Shown one piece after another: positions 57,701-64,000 of a DNA stretch of 64,000 nucleotides; position 1 is the first letter of the stretch; every line of letters starts with the position of its first letter. This DNA is from Allolobophora icterica (taxonomy: Eukaryota > Annelida > Clitellata > Crassiclitellata > Lumbricidae), in assembly GCA_963556255.1 (NCBI GenBank), contig OY744607.1:48208346-48272345 (forward strand). Reading direction: 5' to 3'. Made by a program: the position numbers and the translations under genes. The notes beneath the pieces are model-generated. The model ran no database searches. It saw nothing but the letters and a program-made list of their open reading frames with translations, and was not told where the DNA came from.

Positions 57701-58875
57701 ATGTTGGTAAACGGTACTCGATTACCTTCGTTTCGCTGATGCGCCACGATGTCACCACTCGTTTTCTGCACTACGGCGTCACCCCGCGGTTTCAGGCCTG
57801 TCTCAATGTCTCTTGGCCTATCACAAGCCTGTCTCAACTGTACAGGTTGCCTGCCCCGTACAATACTAGGTACTTGAACCTGCACAAGGTTCCCCGATCT
57901 ATTGTCGAACGTTCTCTCATGTATTATACGCGGAACTCTATTGTCGTCGAGTGGTTTGGACCTGTCAAACCTACTCTCACCAACGGTCTCTCGCCAGTGT
58001 GTGAATGTCTCGTTATTCACATCGTTCCGTACTACCTCAGTAGTCTTTGGAACGGTTATCAACCATCCGTTATCCTCATGGAAACCTCTTTCACGCCCAC
58101 CGCGGGTTCCAACTTCCGTTTCAAATGCACTGGTTTCGTCAGGTGCACCCGTTTCATCAAGCAACCTTCGTTTGCTTTTCCGTTTACGTAACTTTGGACG
58201 CGCGCCTCCGTGCTCACTATGGGGCACTTCATCCGACTCGTCCTCGGGATCTTCCTGACCTTGCCTGGTTCTGTGACAAGAAAACGTTAGGACCCCACTT
58301 CTGGTACCAGTTTGTGACGTTCGTCGCTCGAGATCAACTAACCCTTCATCAGACATGGTACCAATTTGTGTCGGTCTTACCCGAGACGCTGCTTCGTCGT
58401 CGGGCTGGGTTCGGCTCCAGCCAACTGACCTTCTGGAGTCGCCCGGGTCACTATCCTGTCTACTTCTGCTGTAGACGAGCGGTTCCCTGTCTCCGCTCTC
58501 AGTGCCCATTTCTCCAAGAGGAGGTCCCGAGGGTATCGCTTGTTTGCGAACAGTGTCGCTGCCAAGCTCCATCTCACTTTCGGACTCTGCCACTGCCGCG
58601 GTCGCTGGGTGGGCAACGTCCTCGTCCTCAGGATGGCCGTCCTTTAGAACAGGGTTCGCTCTCTTGCCGGCAGGAGTCCTCAGCTTCCTGTGAGATCTCT
58701 TAGTCAAAGACTTCCTCTTTTTCTCCACCTTAACCGAACCCTCACGTACCATTCTGCATCTCATGACTCTCGAGTTATCGTCAATAGGGGAAAACTCTGA
58801 ACGTTCTCTTGTCCGAGAGGACAAGGTGTACATCTGACGAGTCGTCACGTCGTGCTGTCTCAAACACGCGAACAT
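51772..58875 (-). CDS. Gag-Pol polyprotein of the Ty3/gypsy retrotransposon, 2,367 residues
   Basis: One unbroken frame with no gag/pol frameshift. Residues 1-770: Arg/Glu/Ser-rich, probably disordered, unusually long. About 770-930: Gag core (KYDG at 774-777, LLWDMG). 1035-1048: CCHC zinc knuckle (CYLCKRKGHMKRYC). About 1095-1190: aspartic protease, D1101-S-G. About 1420-1600: reverse transcriptase, YLDD at 1564-1567. About 1700-1830: RNase H, DTDAS from 1711. About 1955-2180: integrase, H1959 and H1966, D2028, D2088, E2124 (D-60-D-35-E). About 2260-2310: GPF-type C-terminal module (YYTGPFLIIQVLSP). No chromodomain; acidic Pro-rich tail. The expected first zinc Cys of the integrase HHCC motif reads Gly1996 (CQRGDRC). 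The ATG lies 1,655 nt into the 5' LTR; codons 1-187 are LTR sequence and codons 190-196 are the primer binding site. Confidence 0.96.
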   Translation of the reverse strand: MFACLRQHDVTTRQMYTLSSRTRERSEFSPIDDNSRVMRCRMVREGSVKVEKKRKSLTKRSHRKLRTPAGKRANPVLKDGHPEDEDVAHPATAAVAESESEMELGSDTVRKQAIPSGPPLGEMGTESGDREPLVYSRSRQDSDPGDSRRSVGWSRTQPDDEAASRVRPTQIGTMSDEGLVDLERRTSQTGTRSGVLTFSCHRTRQGQEDPEDESDEVPHSEHGGARPKLRKRKSKRRLLDETGAPDETSAFETEVGTRGGRERGFHEDNGWLITVPKTTEVVRNDVNNETFTHWRETVGESRFDRSKPLDDNRVPRIIHERTFDNRSGNLVQVQVPSIVRGRQPVQLRQACDRPRDIETGLKPRGDAVVQKTSGDIVAHQRNEGNRVPFTNMEEGRPRPVTDEVDWQAEMSYLRQSVAMMSSKLEELSVPAAQHAKSYRRETSGKPTGPGYQMDRRGKLQIEEPARSRGNTETREEVSLSETSEKLRSRYLPEDSGRESHGKTARQSSRQRLLTRGRVEAKLRSSVSSSDSDTDSVGPEEAMRTGVFDRKNLRQRGRHESYEKTERETYGKERLPEYERRGLKQALDRETERESNMGRDRDHLAWDETHERYSKGHKPDSRSRNCLRYDESDRPPESGKRDIREEDRRVTFVNGNSQSSRNKYKRSESKDYAGGEPRRKGQRPAEYISDEDSATSDDREMTTMYSKWRTGKTLGTLRGQSRHRSVVRTDEENDSRSNDGDNRRGNPKKSVGRSLVTRTRGEDRSDRGIRIKLEKYDGKSAIAAFLAKFEVCVRCNRWSDQEKADQLMCALTGPASQLLWDMGAQRDVSWRELVERLKARYGSDDQTSLYRMKLRTYRQAHGETLSSVVQEVRRLMALAYPGPTSDIVETVACDAFIDALANQDLGQKVREREPVNLEAAYKHAVRLDAYGRSSTQGGDLDRRHARVKVTMEDRKDSSTEGQQSRRLEDLERKIKNLSRELDRVTINQNLGIVPRKPHERENSSDLAVGDQRTTEPNVGWRRIYPPTRLRNPDIECYLCKRKGHMKRYCPQRNAETNGATGTSEPTKAEPIQEETQNRLVKGSRVAYVVARLAGKRIHCLLDSGSEMSLVPRRFVLDAVLVPSEQRLLAANGSQIEVDGETNLKIRIGKQVYPVPCLVTDQVTEVILGLSWLEANQARWDFASRCVFLGSEKIPLKEVVTESMCRRVIVQEDIIVPPRSEVDVPAWVVYPHFQKDNEDWTTIPMELSKDLIIGRTLVTGRDTEVWIRMLNVGDRDSLVKKRTECPLERVNLVDVTVNRARTESYDEPYRSENPEKPMGPGYPEERRGKQQSTIDRFGSKISTTASVSEQTLNPLAEQTLKRLWEEVPADISEEERIRLRKLVLTYSATFSLNESDNGFTSVIQHEIDTGQEKPVRQPLRRQPLSMLPEVDRQVEDMLRQGIIEPSISEWASNVVMVKKKDGSMRFCIDYRQLNLKTRKDAHPLPLIRESLDTLGGARWYSTFDLRAGYHQMALHPRDKHKTGFVTRRGSFQFKVLPFGLCNSPASFCRLMNLVLTGLNYDICLVYLDDIIVFSRDVETHMQRLEMIFRRLQEYNLKLKPSKCYLLQQRVLFLGHVLSEEGVATDPSKIKAVEEWSAPRNLRQVRSFVGLCSYYRRFIHDFAVVAQPLHFLTRKNVPFHWTDECQGAFEELKRKLVSAPILGLPNDEGQYILDTDASAYAIGAVLSQVQEGEETVICYASRLLSTAERNYNVTRRELLAVVYFLKEFRQYLLGSKFLLRTDHSALQWLRRTPEPIGQQARWLEMIEEFDMEICHRPGAKHGNADAMSRGPGEEQPKVVTMRVTNEDVMWARPIGEVTRSEVTSEDTGQEIRWTKEFLRREQQSDCNIGTVLDWKESKHHPTQAELSPASGEVKVLVSNWNQLEVLQGVLHRGWIQGNTGKAERSQLVVPLSLRQEMLQLTHASFAGGHFGIRKSLTQLQRRAYWPSWKDDVRRFCQRGDRCARYRREKPPRQGYMQTPVVGEPMERFGIDITGPHPVSSKGNKYILTAIDYFSRWAEALPIRNQEAVTVAESLMVHVFSRFGMPRQILTDQGPCFESKLFKELCKRMEIDKVRTTPYRPSGNGMIERFHRTLNMLIGKVVSERQKDWDVHVPYVMAAYRGTEHEATQRTPNFLFLGRENHTPLDLILAQVTEFERPSYSDMEEYVEKQKEKMERSYRLVREQLKRVAERRKKTYDLRVRPSKFAQGDWVYYYYPRLRSGRKTKWARYYTGPFLIIQVLSPCLYRIQKSPKSTLMVVHVDKLKPFYGKPPSTWLPERDRNLELPTVDWPVLAQDPNAEHEPEEPSENPEETADPELPPVRRTRRRPRLDG
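58290..58309 (-). promoter_or_regulatory. tRNA primer binding site, located inside the coding frame
   Basis: On the minus strand, three bases (AAC) after the LTR end CGTCACA, the sequence TGGTACCAGAAGTGGGGTCC begins with TGG, as required for pairing with a tRNA CCA end. From memory it matches the 3' end of animal tRNA-Leu(UAA) at about 18 of 20 positions. It is translated as TGTRSGV within the polyprotein. Confidence 0.85.
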
Positions 58876-60530
58876 CTTGCGATAATATTTACACGTGTAA
58901 TATTAACGCGGTGTACTGGTCTCACGACACTCTCTTCTGATAGGACAGGTTCTAGGTCTAAAACCTCCCTAACCGCACGCAGAACTGTGTTCCGACCGGC
59001 GCACGAAGTGGGCCCTACTTCGCCTTCGGTCAGTTCTCGGAACTACGTGTTTCGATCACCAAGTTATTTGCTCTGAATAACGATTGGTTTGAATACAAGA
59101 TTTTCCTGACTCTATCGTTTTTCCTGGTCTTACCGCACTGTAATCAGTTGTCGGGCGGTCTTTTCCCGTACTGCGGTCTTTCGGTAACAGTGGTCTTTCC
59201 CAGTAACTATTTTTAGTTACCGGGCGATGGAGCCCCTCCAACGCTCCACCGGCGTGTCAGCCATCCAAGTGTCACAATCCAAATGTAACGCTGACCCCGT
59301 AAGGTTACCAGAATGTCTTGAATTTTGTTCCCAAGAATTTCCGAATTTTGGTTCCCTAACGAAGGTCACACTTACTCCCACAGGTAACCGGACAAGCTTC
59401 GCTCGCGGAGTTCTTCAAAACCCAAGAGGGAATTTCCTGCCTGTCGCCAAATTTACCCTTATTATCGTTTTTGTACTAAATTGGTTTTTTCAGGTATCCC
59501 GACGGTCACTTCACCGAGTGCCGAAGTCGCGTAAAACTCTCCCAGCCGAAGACGCCGAAGTCGCGTAAAACTCTCCCGGCCGAGTACGCCGAAAGCGCGT
59601 AGAACTTCCCCTGTATCGAGTACGCCGAAATCGCGTAAAACTCGTCTCAGTGGATAAAACCAAACACTGTCGGATCTTGGAGTTCTTCGAACTCCAAGAG
59701 GGATTTCCTTGCCCGACGCCAAATTTACTCTTGGTTTCAAGGATTTCAGAATTCCAGAAAATGGCTACCTTAAGAAGGTCACCTTTACTCCCATGGGTTA
59801 CCGGACAAGCTCCGATCGCGGAGTTCTTCAAAACCCAAGAGGGACTTTCCTGCCCGTCGCCAAATTCACCCTGGTTTTCGATCTCACACTGAATTGGTTT
59901 TCCTGTGTATCAACGGTATCCTTCCCCGAGTATTACTCAGCCGTAGATTTCCCACGATCGGGATCTAGACCGCTTCGCGATCAACTGAGGGATCCAACCC
60001 GCCGGATCGGCGCTGTCGGCCCGTCTCCCAACAGTGAACTTCTTTAGCTGTACTCGGGATCGCCTGATTATATTATTCGGACGCCCCTTTCGTCCGTAAA
60101 TATATTTGTACTAACCGGAAACTCGAACTTTGACTCTGTCGTAACCAAAATCACTCGCCTACCACACTGAGTGCAGTATATTTGAATCGGTAACTGAATC
60201 ACTAACCAACAACGCTGTTGAACAGTATTGCTATGTATGAAGAGTCGAACCAACTCTTCACGTATAAAGCAGCACACCGTGAGGCAGCCTTTACTTATCC
60301 CTCACCACACTATACCGTGGCTTAAAATATATAATCAGTCTTCCCTACAACGGTCATTGCTGGCCAGTTGCCTATTGAAATTAAATAGAAATTAAATGAT
60401 CGATGCTGGGCCTTCGCATGTAAAATTAAGAGAAACGATGCTGTTCCCTTCGCATGTAAACTTAAAGAAAACGATGCTATTCGCATAAAATAAATCCTCC
60501 CACATACGCACTGTGACCTTGACCGCCACA
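58313..60530 (-). repeat. 5' LTR, 2,218 bp, containing the polyprotein start codon
   Basis: Starts TGTGGCGGTC at 60530 and ends CGTCACA at 58313 on the minus strand; the termini are imperfect inverted repeats (TGTGGCG/TGTGACG). TATA-like strings lie at about 60327-60340 (TTATATATTTTAAG) and 60262-60267 (tttata), upstream of the ATG at 58875. A tandem repeat of about 33 bp (cgaagtcgcgtaaaactctc) occupies 59518-59648. U3/R/U5 borders cannot be set by eye. Confidence 0.97.
59518..59648 (-). repeat. ~33-bp subrepeat array inside the LTR
   Basis: Four imperfect copies of a unit containing gccgaagtcgcgtaaaactc; the same array is in the 3' LTR at 49663-49793. Short repeated blocks in U3 often act as enhancers in LTR elements; that role is inferred here. 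Confidence 0.8.
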
Positions 60531-60534
60531 TACG
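60531..60534. other. Target-site duplication, right copy (TACG)
   Basis: Directly adjoins the TG end of the 5' LTR and matches 48454-48457. Confidence 0.88.
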
Positions 60535-61874
60535 TACATTATCAGTAGACCCCACCCCATTCGCAAACATACGCAAGCACATGCATTTCGATTAACCCTC
60601 TCCCCTCCAAGCGTACGTAGTATATGGATGACCCCCTACTGATAGGACTTTATATCGCTTTGCCTCACTGCAGTGTGGGAATTGTAGAAAAAAGACTGGT
60701 GGTTGGATACTTTATCCGTATTTTACAAACTGATGTCAACGAAATTTGAATGCAGCTGATTTCAACGTTAGCAGTTTTGCAAGTCAGACTCGAATCAAAA
60801 TTTGCAGATATATCTGTATATAATCGCTAGCGAGTACAGTAAAAAAAAGACCGAGTAAACAGCAAGAATCTTCAAATGAATAACAAATCAGCCAACATGC
60901 CAATACGGCACATTATCAATCATGCGATACATACATATATATAATTATATATGTATGTTTAATAGCGTTTAGAGGTAAGATGTATATATATGTATGTATT
61001 AATCATATATGCGATACATACATATATATATAATTATATATATATATATATATATGCATACATACATATGCATACGAAATGTATGATCATTTATAGAACA
61101 TATTATCCTATAAATTAAAAAGTGTAGACGAAATTACATGTACCGCAAATGGTACAATGACACTGATTGAAACATTATTACGTATTATCTCTGCATTCAT
61201 TAAGCACCACTGTCTAATGACAAAGCACCAATCGATGGCACCAAGCAATTGTGCGTTAAGGCCTTGCTCAAAGTTCAACACAGTAATCATCTAGGGGAGG
61301 TTAGAACCAGTATTCTTCGCGTTGAAGGTTGACTGCTCCAAACAATCGGCTACCTCAATAGTAGAATAATACTTATCATTATTATTAATATTAGGCTTAT
61401 TACTATTAATTAGCAACTTCTATAGTGCCGGTGTGTAATACACAAGGCATCAACCGATGGCGCACCAAATCCAAACCATAATCAGGTCATCACCAGAAGA
61501 TCAGAACATAACAAGGACCTACGTGGTAGAAATGCTTCTCATAAGGACCTAACAAAATCACGACAATATCGGATGTCATGCACAATTTTCGTCTTACTTA
61601 CTGACCTCCTGCATATTGACCTGATTATGGCTTGATTTTGGTGCGCCATTGGTTGTGCAGTAGACATCGGCGCTATAGAAGTTATATAAATTACAATTAT
61701 ATACATACATACATGCTCACATAGGAGACATACATACGTCATACATACATACATATTATTGGCATCTATCTAAGGGTGACAGAACATAGCAACAACTAAA
61801 TACCCTACCTTACTTTACACCTCGATAATGTATTAGTAAAACGGCATAAATTTTACGTATCAAAGAGCAATGTA
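60535..61874. repeat. Intergenic sequence with dispersed repeats
   Basis: 60670-60800 matches 6475-6590 (reversed) and, in part, 44211-44310. 60920-61060 holds TA/GTAT microsatellite. 61185-61375 is a reversed SINE family A copy. 61405-61510 (forward) and 61615-61700 (reversed) are copies of the ggcatcaaccgatgg repeat facing each other. No gene. Confidence 0.65.
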
Positions 61875-62185
61875 CAGAGGCGCGTTTACACGTAGGCGCA
61901 CGCCTAGGGCCCCCAACTCTCGGAGGGTCCCCAAACCAATGAAATATTTTTTCAATGATAAAATATAACATTAAATCAAATAACTTAACATTCCTTGAAA
62001 TAGCTTCTATAAGTAATCACAATTATATGGTCAATAACACTCACAAAAAAGGCTTCAAGTTCAGCTTCGTGGGTTTTTGCACCTGATTGGCTGAACAACA
62101 CCAGAGTTTCAGACTCGGTCTACACGTTCCGAAAGGCCCCAAAATGTTTGCGCCTAGGGCCCCATTTTCTGTAAACGCGCCTCTG
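61875..62185. mobile_element. hAT-like MITE with CAGAGGCGCGTTTACA ends
   Basis: 311 bp; CAGAGGCGCGTTTACA at the left, TGTAAACGCGCCTCTG at the right (perfect 16-bp inverted ends), with cctagggcccc blocks just inside both. A perfect 8-bp duplication GCAATGTA flanks it (61867-61874, 62186-62193). No coding sequence. Confidence 0.95.
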
Positions 62186-63128
62186 GCAATGTACATGGCT
62201 AGATCCTTTGGATATATATGAGAACAGACAATTTCTAGGTTAAGGCATTCACTTAAAGCCATTTAAGTGATAAATCTCCATTTTAAACCATTGGCCTGCA
62301 TCTGGAAAGAGCGGACAGCAATTGCAGAAACCGACCTACGCCCTTGTAAAACCATATGGGTTCAAAGCGGAAGCGGAAGCAGGTAAACTTCTTTCCTCAG
62401 CGTGTCACGTTTCTCTCCAACCTGCTTGTAGCGTCCCTCGTTCTCAACCATTTCCAATTCGTGTAACACGTTGAAAGTCTACAAAAACAAGCTACACGAT
62501 GACTACCTGTAGTAAAACAGAGTTTACCCAGAGAAGAAAAGTAAGAAGAAGAATGGAAAGAGGAGTAGAAGGAGGAGAAAAACAACAACAAGATTTGCAA
62601 AGAAAAATGCAAAAAAAACAATGCAAAGAATGTGAAGAAGAGTGCGCAGAAGAATGCAAGAACAAGAGTCCCTTAAGCTAGCCCTGAGACGCAGCGATGG
62701 GTATGAAGTGTAAACCATCCAATTTTTCTTAACCTCAGTGGCATATAATCGCAGGCGGCCAACCCCTCGCTTGCCACTAAAAGAGTTTAACCATAACTGC
62801 TTGTCACTTGCCATGGTCATGCGCTACTGTATTCTTGATGCGTTTGAAAACTAACCCAATTCAGTCCTGGTTTTCTGTTGTTCGGTCGGGAGTGCATCTT
62901 ATGAGTCTCTATCTGGAAAAGGCGCTATAAAAATCTTCGATTACAATTACGATATACAACTGACCGAATGAAGACCGTCAACAATTTCTGTACAATTTTA
63001 GATAACTTTCTTTACTTCACAAAGGATAGCCTATCTATTCGCAACACTCTGTATATGCATTGCAAACAATATTGTCATAATTAAGCTACATTTTTGGCAA
63101 GAAAATTAATATTTTCAGTAGAAATAAA
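62186..63128. other. Non-coding sequence with a SINE family B fragment
   Basis: 62530-62660 is A/GA-rich. 62660-62770 is a reversed family B tail (agtcccttaagctagccctg, then atgggtatgaagtgtaaacc). 62920-62955 carries a ggcgctataaaaatcttcga tail. I could not find the caspase's remaining 3' exon here. Confidence 0.5.
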
Positions 63129-63292
63129 TTATGGATAGTCATTCAGTTCCTCAAAATAAAAACAATTTGATAATCCCATAACCTCTGTAATCATCCGCAT
63201 TAGTTCTGTTTCATGCGCTCGTTTTCTTAGAATATCGATGAGGCATTGGACAAACAGACTGCCCGTGTCCACTCTTCTCCAAGCAACATAAC
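63129..63292 (-). CDS. Caspase p10 subunit exon
   Basis: The acceptor is gttgtgcag before 63292, phase 1. The peptide YVAWRRVDTGSLFVQCLIDI, then LRKRAHETELMRMITEV, follows the start of caspase p10: Y-x-S-x-R (S1-pocket Arg), GSWFxQ, then the helix ending LTxV. Here Ser is Ala (YVAWR) and the GSW Trp is Leu (GSLF). After ITEV the frame runs on for 17 codons to a stop at 63129, but caspases need about 40-50 more residues, so a donor at GAG|GTTATG (63189) and a further exon are likely. Alternatively the gene is truncated. Caspases are cytosolic cysteine proteases of cell death and immunity. Confidence 0.75.
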
Positions 63293-63373
63293 CTGCACAA
63301 CAAACATTCAACGTAAATTAAACCCATGACTCACGGTATCAATTCGATTTGATTAATTACAAACAAAAATTAC

Positions 63374-63514
63374 CAGAAAATAACTTGAAGAACTGAAAGT
63401 GTCCGTCAGATGAGGAATAGGCTACTAGATGAAGATTTGTTGGATAGAACCAATGCAGATGACACTGAAGCCCAAAGAGACTCAGATTCTTGACCCAAAC
63501 CTCAGTATCAATTA
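63374..63514 (-). CDS. Possible cassette exon in the caspase gene
   Basis: An open 141-nt stretch with an acceptor (aatgcag) before 63514 and a donor (CTG|GTAATT) after 63374, both phase 1, so it could be included without shifting the frame. It encodes TEVWVKNLSLFGLQCHLHWF, then LHLVAYSSSDGHFQFFKLFS. The LVAYSSSDGH part loosely echoes the start of p10 (IIYVTVEGY). Inclusion would break the normal p10 start, so it may be spurious, alternative, or a decayed duplicate exon. Confidence 0.3.
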
Positions 63515-63632
63515 CTGCATTAACAAAATTAATAATAACAATAACAACTACAATAAAGAATACCAACAATAAAACAGTAACAATAGTAATGATAACAGTA
63601 TTAATAACAATAAAAACAGCAAGGAATTCAAC

Positions 63633-63869
63633 CTTCAACAGTTACGTAGATAATAGCCATGTCCGCCATCTCGTGAACTTTATTGTCTGCAACTGCATCG
63701 CTCTCGATTTTGGGCAGAGGTGCAAGTGGAATACTCATGTCGAAGTCCTCTTCCAGAGAAAGCTGACTCATCATTTTCTCCATTGCCGCATTCTGATGTT
63801 CGACTAGCATTGCTGAATCGTAGGCTATCATGCCAGCATCCGCAGTCATACATCCTACAGTCTTGACAT
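63633..63869 (-). CDS. Caspase linker and start of p10, internal exon
   Basis: The acceptor is ttactag before 63869 and the donor is GAAG|GTTGAA after 63633; 237 nt, phase 1 at both ends. The N-terminal part is a Met/acidic-rich linker. It contains IESD followed by A, and VAD followed by N, both possible caspase-type processing sites between large and small subunits. It ends ADMAIIYVTVEG, matching the first strand of p10 (ADxLxAYSTxxGY). Joining to the 63292 exon gives VEGYVAWR without a gap. The p20 exons with the catalytic His and Cys should lie beyond 64000. Confidence 0.75.
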
Positions 63870-63884
63870 CTAGTAAGAAACAAA

Positions 63885-64000
63885 ATGGGCACATTTTGTA
63901 AAGACAATGCACATTTTGTACAGACAAAGCACATTTTGTAAAGACAAAGCACATTTTGTAAAGACAAAGCACATTTTGTAAAGACAAAGCACATTTTGTA
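63885..64000. repeat. 20-bp minisatellite (cacattttgtaaagacaaag)n at the window edge
   Basis: At least five nearly exact units within the caspase intron, continuing past the right edge. The Cys-Leu-Tyr-Lys frames are artefacts. Confidence 0.95.

Larger units (their letters stand above)
48458..60530 (-). mobile_element. Complete Ty3/gypsy-type LTR retrotransposon, 12,073 bp
   Basis: Bounded by the 4-bp duplication TACG (48454-48457, 60531-60534). The two LTRs are each 2,218 bp, begin TGTGGCG and end CGTCACA on the minus strand. Order on the minus strand: 5' LTR (60530-58313), primer binding site (58309-58290), Gag-Pol frame (starting at 58875 within the LTR and ending 51772), a 1.1-kb 3' untranslated region, polypurine tract (about 50690-50676), 3' LTR (50675-48458). 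The LTR copies appear identical: all their reading frames translate identically at the constant offset of 9,855. The frame is unbroken. Both facts imply recent insertion. The order RT, RNase H, integrase places it in the Ty3/gypsy (Metaviridae-like) group. No env-like frame. Confidence 0.97.

Noticed and set aside
63129..63994. CRISPR-like array at the right edge (20-bp repeats)
   Set aside because: The units are contiguous without unique spacers; an ordinary minisatellite in a eukaryotic intron.

Overview
This is non-coding-rich eukaryotic DNA, most likely from a marine invertebrate. The signs are split genes with GT-AG introns, very long simple repeats, tRNA-derived SINEs, LINE 3' ends, Tc1/mariner and hAT relics, LTR retrotransposons, and animal-type extracellular modules (SEA, LDLa) plus a caspase. 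I cannot name the species or phylum from the sequence.

Layout. Positions 1-6025 (+) hold a Gag-protease reading frame cut by the left window edge, a non-coding stretch with a 108-bp tandem repeat, and a second, coiled-coil frame; both look retrotransposon-derived. From 43684 down to 6910 (- strand) runs one host gene. I assembled nine exons by hand: a signal peptide or signal anchor, an acidic Thr/Pro/Ser-rich linker, a SEA module split over two exons, a 171-codon module I cannot name, then four LDLa modules with one exon each. Splice phases agree at all eight junctions, giving about 602 residues. The gene continues past the left edge or into the first 6.9 kb. Its introns are packed with microsatellites, minisatellites, SINEs and MITEs, several with readable 8-9 bp target-site duplications.

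Positions 48458-60530 hold a complete, apparently young Ty3/gypsy-type LTR retrotransposon (12,073 bp, - strand) flanked by the 4-bp duplication TACG. Its two LTRs are both exactly 2,218 bp. The single 2,367-codon Gag-Pol frame starts inside the 5' LTR: the LTR encodes residues 1-187, and the tRNA primer binding site is itself translated. The 3' LTR therefore carries a second start of the same frame, which runs 31 codons into host DNA. The integrase has an intact D60D35E triad but a Gly at the expected position of a zinc-binding Cys. This is the most unusual system in the window.

At the right edge (63129-63869, - strand) are exons for the p20/p10 linker and the p10 subunit of a caspase; the catalytic p20 exons would lie beyond 64000. 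Most other open frames are translations of simple repeats or shadows and are not annotated.
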